From NCBI GenBank assembly GCA_937876205.1, contig CALEII010000006.1:1-23230 (forward strand): DNA of 23,230 nt. The letters are read 5' to 3'. Position numbers and translations under genes: made by a program. The notes below the pieces were generated by a model. The model was not told the origin of the DNA. It saw nothing but the letters and a program-made list of their open reading frames with translations, and did not search any database. This DNA comes from an uncultured Clostridia bacterium. GTDB lineage: Bacteria > Bacillota > Clostridia > Oscillospirales > Acutalibacteraceae. Positions within the stretch are counted from its first letter, which is position 1, and each line of letters begins with the position of its first letter. Below, piece after piece: positions 15,177 to 22,605 of the stretch.

Positions 15177-17594
15177 TTACTTCTTGCCTTTAGCTGAATT
15201 TGTATGCCAGATATCTCTTGCGTAGTCGTTGATTGAACGGTCTGCGGCAAAGATGCCTGCGCCTGCAGTGTTCATAAGTGACATTTGATTCCATTTTTTT
15301 CTGTCAAGGAAGAGAGCTTCTGCTTTCTTCTGAGCATTTCTGTAGTCAGCAAAGTCTGCCAGTACCATATACGGGTCGTGGTGGATAATTGTTGCGCCAA
15401 CCTCGGGGAAGTGCTGACCGTTGATACCGTGATTGTTGATGAAATCAATAACCTTATGAAGCTCCTGATTGTTGTGATAATAGCTTGTGGGGTTGTAGCC
15501 TGCCTTCTTGAGCTGCTCAACCTCGGGAGTGCTCATACCGAAGATGATGATGTTGTCATTGCCGACTGACTCATAAATTTCGACATTTGCACCGTCCATT
15601 GTTCCGAGAGTTACGGCACCGTTTATCATAAGCTTCATATTACCTGTACCTGAAGCTTCTGTACCTGCAAGAGAAATCTGCTCAGAGATATCTGCTGCGG
15701 GCATAAGTCTTTCTGCAGCTGTGACGTTGTAATCCTCAACATAAACAACCTTCATAAACTTATTTACTTCAGGGTCGTTGTTTATCATATCTGCAAGAGC
15801 TATGATGAAGCTGATGATTTTCTTTGCAACAAAGTAGCCGGGGGCTGCCTTAGCACCGAAAATATATGTGTGAGGCACATAACTGCCGTTGGGATTCTCT
15901 TTTATTTCAAGATACTTTGCAAGAATATTGAGTGCATTGAGGTGCTGTCTCTTGTACTCGTGAAGTCTCTTTACCTGAACATCAAAAATTGAGTTGGGGT
16001 CAATTTCGATACCCTGAACCTTCTTTATGTGCTCAGCAAAACGCTTTTTGTTTGCGAACTTGATTTTTTCTATATCAGCGAGAACTGTTTCATCCTCAGC
16101 ATATGCTCTGAGCTTTTCAAGGGCAGAGCCTTCAAGGATAAAGTCTTTGCCGATAAGCTTTGTGAGATATTCTGTAAGCTCGGGGTTTGCCTGACAGAGC
16201 CAGCGTCTGTGAGCAATACCGTTTGTGACATTCTTGAACTTGTCGGGAGTAAGTCTGTAGAAATCGTTGAAAACGGTGTCCTTGAGAATCTGTGAATGAA
16301 GTGCAGAAACGCCGTTTACGCTGTGACAGCCTGCAACACAAAGGTTTGCCATTCTCACAACGCCGTTTGAGATGATTGCTGTTCTTTCAACATAATCTGC
16401 ATCGTATGTTGCATTCCATACATAGCTTCTGAAACGGTTGTCTATTTCTCTGATAATTTCGAAAACTCTGGGGATAAGGCGCTGCATAAGGTCAACACCC
16501 CAGCATTCGAGAGCTTCTTTCATAACTGTGTGGTTTGTGTAAGCAACGGTCTTGGTGACAATATTCCATGCGTCGTCCCAGCCGTAGCCGCATTCGTCAA
16601 GCATAATTCTCATAAGCTCGGGAATTGCAAGTGTGGGGTGTGTGTCATTGACGTGGATTGCAACCTTGTCTGCAAGGTTGTCAAGAGTGTCGTACTGACG
16701 CAGATGATGGTGAATGATATCCTGAATTGAAGCAGAAACAAAGAAATACTGCTGACGCAGACGAAGACTCTTGCCTTCGGGGTGGTTGTCGGCAGGGTAG
16801 AGTACCTTGCTGATGACCTCAGCCATTGCATTCTTTTCCATTGCACGCATATAGTCGCCCTGATTGAACAGAGCCATATCAAGTCCGGGAGCCTTTGCTG
16901 ACCACAGACGCAGAACGCTGATGCCCTTGCCGTCTTTACCTGCGACAAACATATCGTAGGGTACAGCCTGAATTGCAGTGTAGTCCTTGAGCTCAACGTG
17001 ATGATACTGCTGGTCCCAGATTTCTTCCACATGGCCTTCAAAGCAGATTTCAACTGTGCTTTCCTCACGGGGCATAAGCCATACATCGCCGCCGGGGAGC
17101 CAGTTGTCGGGAAGCTCTGTCTGCCAGCCGTCAATAAGCTTCTGCTTGAAAATGCCGTATTCATAAAGGATTGAGTAACCTCTTGCAGGGTATTCCTGAG
17201 TTGCAAGACCGTCAAGATAGCAGGCTGCAAGTCTGCCCAGACCGCCGTTGCCCAGGCCCGCATCAGGTTCACAATCATAGAGCTTTTCAATATTTACGCC
17301 GAAATCCTTGAGCGCAGATGTGAAAGTCTTTTGCAGATTGAGGTTATAAAGGTTGTTGCGAAGAGATTTACCCATAAGGAATTCCATTGAAAGGTAATAA
17401 ACTCTTTTTGCGCCTGCCTTTTCTGCTCTCTGAGTGAAATCGGCTCTGCCTTCGCCCATCATCTCACCGATTATCATTGCAACAGCACGGTAATACTGCT
17501 CATATGAAGCATTCTCTGTTGTTACGCCGAAAAAGTGTGAGAGCTTGTTTTCGATGAGCTCTTTTGCTTTTGCCTTTGTAAGTGTATAGTTCAT
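15177..17594 (-). CDS. glgP: Glycogen/starch/alpha-glucan phosphorylase
   Basis: GlgP removes glucose-1-phosphate from the ends of glycogen or maltodextrin with inorganic phosphate, using pyridoxal phosphate. The 805 residues match the usual bacterial length. Seen: RVYYLSMEFLMGKSLRNNL (64-82), DAGLGNGGLGRLAACYLDG (111-129), HVNDTHPTLAIPELMR (314-329), VQVKRLHEYKRQ (539-550), and the PLP-binding Lys654 in EASGTGNMKLMINGA. All are canonical. ATG 17592-17594 is chosen since GGAGG sits 5 nt upstream; an earlier in-frame TTG would overlap that site. It is the first gene of an operon with the GH13 enzyme, whose action on branches or cyclic dextrins would complement the phosphorylase. Its promoter is at 17654-17682. 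Confidence 0.97.
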   Translation of the reverse strand: MNYTLTKAKAKELIENKLSHFFGVTTENASYEQYYRAVAMIIGEMMGEGRADFTQRAEKAGAKRVYYLSMEFLMGKSLRNNLYNLNLQKTFTSALKDFGVNIEKLYDCEPDAGLGNGGLGRLAACYLDGLATQEYPARGYSILYEYGIFKQKLIDGWQTELPDNWLPGGDVWLMPREESTVEICFEGHVEEIWDQQYHHVELKDYTAIQAVPYDMFVAGKDGKGISVLRLWSAKAPGLDMALFNQGDYMRAMEKNAMAEVISKVLYPADNHPEGKSLRLRQQYFFVSASIQDIIHHHLRQYDTLDNLADKVAIHVNDTHPTLAIPELMRIMLDECGYGWDDAWNIVTKTVAYTNHTVMKEALECWGVDLMQRLIPRVFEIIREIDNRFRSYVWNATYDADYVERTAIISNGVVRMANLCVAGCHSVNGVSALHSQILKDTVFNDFYRLTPDKFKNVTNGIAHRRWLCQANPELTEYLTKLIGKDFILEGSALEKLRAYAEDETVLADIEKIKFANKKRFAEHIKKVQGIEIDPNSIFDVQVKRLHEYKRQHLNALNILAKYLEIKENPNGSYVPHTYIFGAKAAPGYFVAKKIISFIIALADMINNDPEVNKFMKVVYVEDYNVTAAERLMPAADISEQISLAGTEASGTGNMKLMINGAVTLGTMDGANVEIYESVGNDNIIIFGMSTPEVEQLKKAGYNPTSYYHNNQELHKVIDFINNHGINGQHFPEVGATIIHHDPYMVLADFADYRNAQKKAEALFLDRKKWNQMSLMNTAGAGIFAADRSINDYARDIWHTNSAKGKK

Positions 17595-17653
17595 ATTTTC
17601 CTCCAAACAAACAGGATACAGTTATCCGATCATATTTTTAAATATAATGATAT

Positions 17654-17682
17654 ATTTTAGCTTATTTTTAATAATTTTGCAA
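17654..17682 (-). promoter_or_regulatory. Probable promoter of glgP
   Basis: On the minus strand, TTGCAA (17677-17682) and TAAAAT (17654-17659) are 17 nt apart in very A/T-rich DNA, about 60 nt upstream of the glgP start. Repeat copy 2 begins some 60 nt further upstream. Confidence 0.65.
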
Positions 17683-17744
17683 GTAAAATATAGCTCCCAA
17701 TAATGTATTATTATTCCTGAATTTCTGTTTATATTGCATAAAAA

Positions 17745-17933
17745 TAATAATTTATCGGTCAAGACCGAATGGATAATTGAAAATGGAAAATGGAAAGTTT
17801 CGGAAGTGCTTCGCACTTACTTCCGCTGCGCTCTATATAATGTTTTCCGAAGGAAAACCACCGACATTTTCAATTTTCAACTTTCAATTTTCAATTACAA
17901 TAATTTAGTGGCATCGAGCCACTAAATTATTGT
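17745..17933 (-). repeat. Dispersed structured repeat, copy 2 (inverted relative to copy 1)
   Basis: The reverse complement aligns with 5894-6077 over nearly its whole length. Copied parts: the A-rich tract (about 17865-17896), GTTTTCC-GAA-GGAAAAC (17842-17858), AAGTGC-TTC-GCACTT (17804-17818) and the TTTCCAT tract (about 17771-17798 on the other strand). The two end hairpins are at equivalent places but differ in sequence: TCGGTC-AA-GACCGA (17755-17768) and the 16-bp hairpin at 17897-17933. It lies between the divergently transcribed glgP and SDR genes. No protein is encoded. Confidence 0.85.
17897..17933. terminator. Perfect 16-bp hairpin, end of repeat copy 2
   Basis: ACAATAATTTAGTGGC (17897-17912) pairs with GCCACTAAATTATTGT (17918-17933) around a 5-nt loop. 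The fold would terminate transcription, but no coding gene ends here, so on present evidence it belongs to the repeat rather than to a neighbouring gene. Confidence 0.6.
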
Positions 17934-17973
17934 TTGTTTCAATATTATTTTAAGCATTTATGTGTATATTACA

Positions 17974-18159
17974 ATCACAGAGTGACGGAAGTGCTCTGTG
18001 ATGCATCAGAAAGGTCAGCTGTCCTGACCTTTGCAAAACGGCAAGAAAAGGACAGACAAACAATTCCCCTTTATGGATAACATACAGTACACTACCTCTT
18101 AAAACGTATAAACGCAGTCATTTATTTGGCTGCGTTTATGCGTTTATTATTGTTTTTTC
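17974..18159 (+). promoter_or_regulatory. Structured leader or small RNA upstream of the SDR gene
   Basis: On the plus strand: hairpin ATCACAGAG (17974-17982) with CTCTGTGAT (17994-18002); hairpin AAAGGTCAG (18010-18018) with CTGACCTTT (18024-18032), loop CTGTC; small hairpin TTGC-AAAACG-GCAA (18031-18044); then GGACAG (18050-18055), complementary to CTGTCC of the second hairpin loop (18019-18024), allowing a pseudoknot; and a terminator (18102-18158). This is the layout of a regulatory leader or an independent small RNA. It matches no riboswitch consensus I know. No convincing promoter was found. Confidence 0.5.
18102..18158 (+). terminator. Strong intrinsic terminator ahead of the SDR gene
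   Basis: AAACGTATAAACGCAG (18102-18117) pairs with CTGCGTTTATGCGTTT (18130-18145), 16 pairs with one G-U wobble and a 12-nt loop, followed by ATTATTGTTTTTT (T-run 18153-18158). It ends about 29 nt before the SDR start codon, so it either ends a small RNA or attenuates the SDR gene. Confidence 0.7.
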
Positions 18160-18187
18160 TGCAGATAATACACCTGAGGTGTATAAA

Positions 18188-19024
18188 ATGAAAACAGTAA
18201 TTATTACCGGTGCATCATCGGGAATAGGCAAGGAGTTTGCTGTATCAATTGATCAGAAATTCAGTCCCGATTGTATGTGGCTTATCGGCCGTCATACTGA
18301 CAGACTGCGTGATACTGCAGCTCTTCTGAAATGCTCAGCGGAAATTGTCACTCTTGACCTTGCAGAAAGTGAAAGCTATGAAGCACTTGAAAATAAACTC
18401 AAAAAAGAAAAACCGCAGATACAGTTCCTTGTAAATGCGGCAGGCTTCGGCAAATTCGGCAGTGTATGGTCACTGCACAGTGAAGATGCGGAAAATATTA
18501 TAAATGTCAATATAAAAGCACTTACGATGATAACAAAAATGTGCCTTCCCTTTATGGCTGAAAAAGGAAGTATAATCAATATGTCCTCGGCGTCTGCTTT
18601 TGTGCCGTTGCCGTACTTTAATATTTATTCGGCAAGCAAGGCATATGTGCTTAATTTTTCTCAGGCACTGTCTTTTGAGCTGAGAAAAACTGATATTTCT
18701 GTTATTGCAGTGTGTCCATACTGGGTTGCGTCTGATTTTATTGCCACGGCACAGGATTCCCCTGACGGCTATGCTGTAAATAATTTTTTGTTTATCACAT
18801 ACCCGTTTAAAGTTGTGAGAAAGGCGCTCAGTGATATAAAATTCAGCAGAACGGTATCCTTGACAGGCTGTATTCCCGTTATGATAAAATATCTGTCAAA
18901 AGTTCTGTCTGTCAGAACGCAGAATATCATATGGAATGTCACCAGAAAGATTACCCTGCCAGATAGTCAGATACCCCCTGTGCAATGGCTCGGGCAAGAA
19001 TATCCTGACCGGTTGAATCAGTGA
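18188..19024 (+). CDS. Short-chain dehydrogenase/reductase (SDR)
   Basis: This 278-residue NAD(P)-dependent oxidoreductase has a classical SDR fold: cofactor loop TGASSGIGKEF (7-17), LVNAAGFG (81-88), catalytic Ser near 133-135 in INMSSASAF, and Tyr147/Lys151 in YSASK. The substrate is unknown; family members reduce carbonyls or oxidise alcohols of many small molecules, and this length and motif set resemble the uncharacterised YdfG/DltE-like group. The ATG at 18188 is taken because GAGGTG (18176-18181) is 6 nt upstream. The last 74 nt overlap, on the opposite strand, the 3' end of the amidase gene. The hydrophilic tail after about 250 (LPDSQIPPVQWLGQEYPD) lies in that overlap and may have been gained by stop-codon loss. 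Confidence 0.9.
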   Translation: MKTVIITGASSGIGKEFAVSIDQKFSPDCMWLIGRHTDRLRDTAALLKCSAEIVTLDLAESESYEALENKLKKEKPQIQFLVNAAGFGKFGSVWSLHSEDAENIINVNIKALTMITKMCLPFMAEKGSIINMSSASAFVPLPYFNIYSASKAYVLNFSQALSFELRKTDISVIAVCPYWVASDFIATAQDSPDGYAVNNFLFITYPFKVVRKALSDIKFSRTVSLTGCIPVMIKYLSKVLSVRTQNIIWNVTRKITLPDSQIPPVQWLGQEYPDRLNQ

Positions 19025-21605
19025 GAAATGCCGCATCGCTGAGATTTGTGAGATAACCGCACTCAACGAGAACAGACGGACATTCTTCCACTCTTGTGAC
19101 CATATACGGGAAGAATTTTACTCCCATATCTACATTTTCATATTCAGGTGACGATGTGTCGGTGTAATAACTGCTTCTGTAGGCTGAGACAAGTCTGTTG
19201 TGGATAGCATCTGCAAGAGGCATTGAATAATTTCTGTAATAGAATGTGTGTGTGCCGAACCAGGATTTATTGTCGGCTCCGTCAGCGTGAATGCTGAGAA
19301 ATACATCGGGGCTGTTTTCTCTTATCATTTCTACACGCTCACCGAGAAAAACAGCTTCGTCAGGCTGTCTTGTGACAATAACAGTTGCACCGTAGCCTTC
19401 AAGAATTTCTGCTACTCTCTGTGAAACGGCAAAGACTACATCCTCTTCATAAATGCCTGATTCGGAGCTTGTTCCGGGACTTCCGTAGCCGCCGTGCCCG
19501 GGGTCAATCATAATCACTGCTCCGTCAAGAGCTGATGGCTTCTTCTTCAGTGTAAGAATGACCTTGCCGTCGTCTGTTTTTGAGTATTCATAGCCTGCAA
19601 AATTGCCTTTTTCTCTCAGATACAGTCTCATAAGCATAAAATTATCTTCCTCATTGCCGTACCATTCAGCTTTTGATATAACATCGCTTGCTGAAAAATC
19701 AGGCTCGGCAATCTGCATACAGTAATCTGTATCCATAAACAGTATGTCGATGTATTCAGACTCAAAATCCTGAACATTGTAGATTCTGTCAAGATAGCCT
19801 TTGTAGTATGTCTGGGGAGCGAGCACCATTTTTATGAATGTGCTGTATGTCTGTGAAAATGTGATTGTTGTACCGTCAGTACAGTCTGTGGCTTCTGTTG
19901 TGACTGTGTTTTCGGGCATTCTGTAACCGTCAACGATAAATTTTGTGTCGGCACAGTGGAGCTTCATACCGCTTGTGAGATAAAGAAGAACATGATTGTC
20001 GCAGACTGTTACTTTATCCACATAACCGTATGAGCCTGTCAGCTGAGGTGTACATGTGGGGTCAGAAGTGTCATCAAGTGAAGCCGTTGATGTGGTTTCT
20101 GCGTAGTTTTTCTCCACACGGCACATATCTGCCCTGCCGAGACCGTGGTCATCGTATGGGGTGACGGGCTTTGTTTCACCGCACATAACAATGTCTTCAA
20201 GCCCGTTGAATTCTGCACCGAATGATACCTGCTGAGCTGTCAGCGACTGCAGCCAGTCTGTGAGTGTATACGACGCAGTGTATGTCATATATCCGTTCCC
20301 TGCAGCCTGAGCTGCTGTCAGTTTCACAGGCACGGTGTTTGCAAGTGATGCAAAAACCTGTGCACCTTCAATTGCTGTTGCGCTGAGAGTCACGACTCCG
20401 TTTTCAACTTTTGCCGTGCAGTCTGTCATAACATCAACTGCTCTGTCTATATTGTAAGTGTAAAGTGCATTTTTATGACTGACAGTGATTTTGTTTTCAC
20501 CGTAAACAAGAGGAACGGAAACTGTGAAATTGCCTTCATCACCCTGTGTTTCTGTTGCTTGCTTACAGCCTGATGCCGTGCTGGATACAAAAACAGGGAA
20601 GTTCTTGTCTGAGGTACCTGAAAATGTTATTTCACCGTCTCCGAGCTTCACATCAGTGTATGTAAGCGCAGTGTAATCCACATTATTGAAATATTCATAA
20701 TATGAATAGAGATTTGTTGCCGTGTCATTGTCATTTGAAGCAAGATTCCCGTGTGAATACATTACACAGCCTGAAAATCCGCCGTAATTGTATATGAGCT
20801 TCACAAGACTGTTGACTTCGTTTGACTTGGTCCAACCCACACCTGATTTCACAAGGTCATTTCTGATAATACCGTAGATTTTTGTGTCTGTTTTCAGCCC
20901 TGTTTCTGCCCACTGACGGATTACCGTGTCAGCACCGTTTTCTGTGGAATTGTTTATCTGTACAAAGCAGAAATCGCAGCAGGGAAGTATGTCGGCAACT
21001 GTTTTTTCGGGAGCGTTCTGCGTATAAATTCCGAAACGGATATCCTTGCTGTTCAGATATTTGCATATTTCAGCAGTTTTTTCTGCAGAAAGAATACTGC
21101 TGTCTGTCATTACTGCATCAGCACTGCAGCTTACGGCAGATTCAGCGAGCTTGTCTTTGTCTGCTTCGGCATCTGTGAAATACACAACAGTAAAGAAGCC
21201 CTCAGCTTTTGCCGTTTCAATGAAATATCTGAGAATATCCGATGCTCCTACGGTATAATTCACGTTCTGTGAGCATTTTATAACAACGGTATTCGGCTGT
21301 ATTGCATCAACCTTTTCAAATATACGCTCAGCAGATGCTGTGACAGAGCTTTCATCAGCTGAAAAATCAATATCAGCAGAAAAATCAACAATATAGCCTC
21401 TCATATTGTCAGGGAGTATATTCTCTGACTCTGAGAAGAATGAAAACGCCGTGTCACGGTTTGTGCTTATCTGAGTTGCAATGTCAATCTGTTCACCTGT
21501 CGGCTTTTCATCCGGATTGAAGGCATCATATATCAGAAAAGCGCAAAATGCCCCTACTGCGAGCAGGAGCATTATAACTATTGGCAGGATAATCTTTTTT
21601 CTCAT
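18951..21605 (-). CDS. Membrane-anchored N-acetylmuramoyl-L-alanine amidase with large N-terminal region
   Basis: The C-terminal domain (about 694-884) is a zinc amidase of the Amidase_3 type that cuts the bond between N-acetylmuramic acid and L-alanine in peptidoglycan. Ligands are visible: His704 in IDPGHGG, Glu720/721 in IYEEDV, His773 in SIHADG, and catalytic Glu848 in VLVECGYLTN. The N-terminus (KKIILPIVIMLLLAVGAFCAFLIY) is an uncleaved-type signal anchor, so the enzyme acts outside the membrane. Residues about 68-310 read like an alpha/beta barrel (GYIVDFSADIDF, NTVVIK, FFTVVYF, ADAVMTD), related in style to GH18-like or DUF4015-like domains but without a clear catalytic motif. Beta-rich linker domains occupy about 320-690. 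The ATG overlaps the exonuclease stop as ATGA, indicating coupled translation. Confidence 0.92.
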   Translation of the reverse strand: MRKKIILPIVIMLLLAVGAFCAFLIYDAFNPDEKPTGEQIDIATQISTNRDTAFSFFSESENILPDNMRGYIVDFSADIDFSADESSVTASAERIFEKVDAIQPNTVVIKCSQNVNYTVGASDILRYFIETAKAEGFFTVVYFTDAEADKDKLAESAVSCSADAVMTDSSILSAEKTAEICKYLNSKDIRFGIYTQNAPEKTVADILPCCDFCFVQINNSTENGADTVIRQWAETGLKTDTKIYGIIRNDLVKSGVGWTKSNEVNSLVKLIYNYGGFSGCVMYSHGNLASNDNDTATNLYSYYEYFNNVDYTALTYTDVKLGDGEITFSGTSDKNFPVFVSSTASGCKQATETQGDEGNFTVSVPLVYGENKITVSHKNALYTYNIDRAVDVMTDCTAKVENGVVTLSATAIEGAQVFASLANTVPVKLTAAQAAGNGYMTYTASYTLTDWLQSLTAQQVSFGAEFNGLEDIVMCGETKPVTPYDDHGLGRADMCRVEKNYAETTSTASLDDTSDPTCTPQLTGSYGYVDKVTVCDNHVLLYLTSGMKLHCADTKFIVDGYRMPENTVTTEATDCTDGTTITFSQTYSTFIKMVLAPQTYYKGYLDRIYNVQDFESEYIDILFMDTDYCMQIAEPDFSASDVISKAEWYGNEEDNFMLMRLYLREKGNFAGYEYSKTDDGKVILTLKKKPSALDGAVIMIDPGHGGYGSPGTSSESGIYEEDVVFAVSQRVAEILEGYGATVIVTRQPDEAVFLGERVEMIRENSPDVFLSIHADGADNKSWFGTHTFYYRNYSMPLADAIHNRLVSAYRSSYYTDTSSPEYENVDMGVKFFPYMVTRVEECPSVLVECGYLTNLSDAAFLTDSTGQDILARAIAQGVSDYLAG

Positions 21606-22477
21606 TTCTCTTCTTTCTTCTCTCCCGATTTATCTTCGTTGATAACTTTTGTCTTTTTAGTTTTGACCTCAATATGGTCAAAATGCTCTCTGAATCTGAC
21701 TGTGAACATATTATGTATGTTGCAGTCCTTGCAATAAAAGAGCGCACGGAAAGCTTTGTTGACAAGCTTCCATTCTGAGACCTTGCTCATTCTTTTACCG
21801 CAGCTGTCACAGCAGCAGACCATCTGACTTCTGTCAATTCTTTCATCCTTAAGATTGGTTATATATTTTGATTTAAAAAGCAGCCGTCTGTAGAATTCAT
21901 CATCACATCTGAGCACAAAATCAGAAATATTGTCTGCATTGTAAGATTTTTTGAGACAGCGCAGACTCAGAAGTGAGTCTTCAAGTGCTCTGTGGGTGGA
22001 GAATTTGCTCACATCTATGCCGAAAAGTGTGGCAGCGGCAGACAGACCTATCTGCTGAGCGTTTGAAAGACCGAGATGCTGCTGACAGTATTTCTGCAGG
22101 TCCATATATTTTCTGATGAAAGGAATTCCGTCTATATTGCAGAAAAATTTGAGATTGTCAATCATCACTCTCAGGTCGCCGTTACCCCAGGACATAAAGA
22201 TGCAGTCTCTGTCATCAATCCACTTTGAAAAATCCGAAACAGCCTTGGTAAAGCTTATTCCCCCGTACATATCTTCATTCGAAATGTGTGTAAGATTCTT
22301 AACTCTGCCGCTGAGCTTGTTGCAAAGCTGTGAACGGATAAGCACTGAGAAAGTTGCGACAACATCAAGCTCGTCATCAACCATAACAGCACCGATTTCA
22401 ATTATCTCATTGAAAAAGCTTTTGAGTTTTTTGTTATAGGAGTTGTTCCATTCAAGGTCCATTATAACATAATACAT
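21602..22477 (-). CDS. DEDDh 3'-5' exonuclease with C-terminal zinc finger
   Basis: The 291-residue protein has a DnaQ/RNase T-type exonuclease domain: Asp7 and Glu9 in VIMDLEWN, Asp101 in SWGNGDLRVM, and His162/Asp167 in THRALEDSLL, completing the DEDDh set. The C-terminal part carries paired cysteines CDSC (223-226) and CKDC (249-252), a probable zinc finger, and a lysine-rich tail. Such enzymes trim single-stranded DNA or RNA ends; the substrate is unknown, and the basic tail and finger suggest nucleic-acid binding. ATG 22475-22477 is preferred because AAAAGGA lies 8 nt upstream; a GTG 6 codons earlier has no ribosome binding site. It is the first gene of a two-gene operon with the amidase, driven by the promoter at 22519-22547. 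Confidence 0.88.
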   Translation of the reverse strand: MYYVIMDLEWNNSYNKKLKSFFNEIIEIGAVMVDDELDVVATFSVLIRSQLCNKLSGRVKNLTHISNEDMYGGISFTKAVSDFSKWIDDRDCIFMSWGNGDLRVMIDNLKFFCNIDGIPFIRKYMDLQKYCQQHLGLSNAQQIGLSAAATLFGIDVSKFSTHRALEDSLLSLRCLKKSYNADNISDFVLRCDDEFYRRLLFKSKYITNLKDERIDRSQMVCCCDSCGKRMSKVSEWKLVNKAFRALFYCKDCNIHNMFTVRFREHFDHIEVKTKKTKVINEDKSGEKKEEK

Positions 22478-22518
22478 CTCTTGATTCCTTTTCACATTGT
22501 TAGTTTCATATTATGCTT

Positions 22519-22547
22519 ATCATACAATAAATATAATTTTTTGTCAA
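22519..22547 (-). promoter_or_regulatory. Consensus-like promoter of the exonuclease-amidase operon
   Basis: On the minus strand a perfect TTGACA (22542-22547) is followed 17 nt later by TATGAT (22519-22524). It is the best promoter in the window and lies just past the terminator of the CofE-like gene. Confidence 0.82.
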
Positions 22548-22553
22548 TTAAAA

Positions 22554-22605
22554 AACAATAAGCGAAGGCACCTTCCTTGCGGAGGGTGCCTGTGTCTTAT
22601 TGTTT
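22554..22605 (-). terminator. Intrinsic terminator of the CofE-like gene
   Basis: A G/C-rich core (AGGCACC with GGTGCCT) is enclosed by outer arms AACAATAAG and CTTATTGTT, followed on the minus strand by a T-run (TTGTTTTTTAATTG). It begins directly at the stop codon. The CAATAA outer arm echoes the hairpins at 5894, 11819 and 17897. Confidence 0.85.

Noticed and set aside
17974..18159. Assignment of the SDR leader to a known riboswitch class
   Set aside because: None of the remembered core motifs (TPP, SAM, cobalamin, FMN, glycine, T-box, c-di-GMP, ZTP, preQ1) is present, so it is left as an unassigned structured region.
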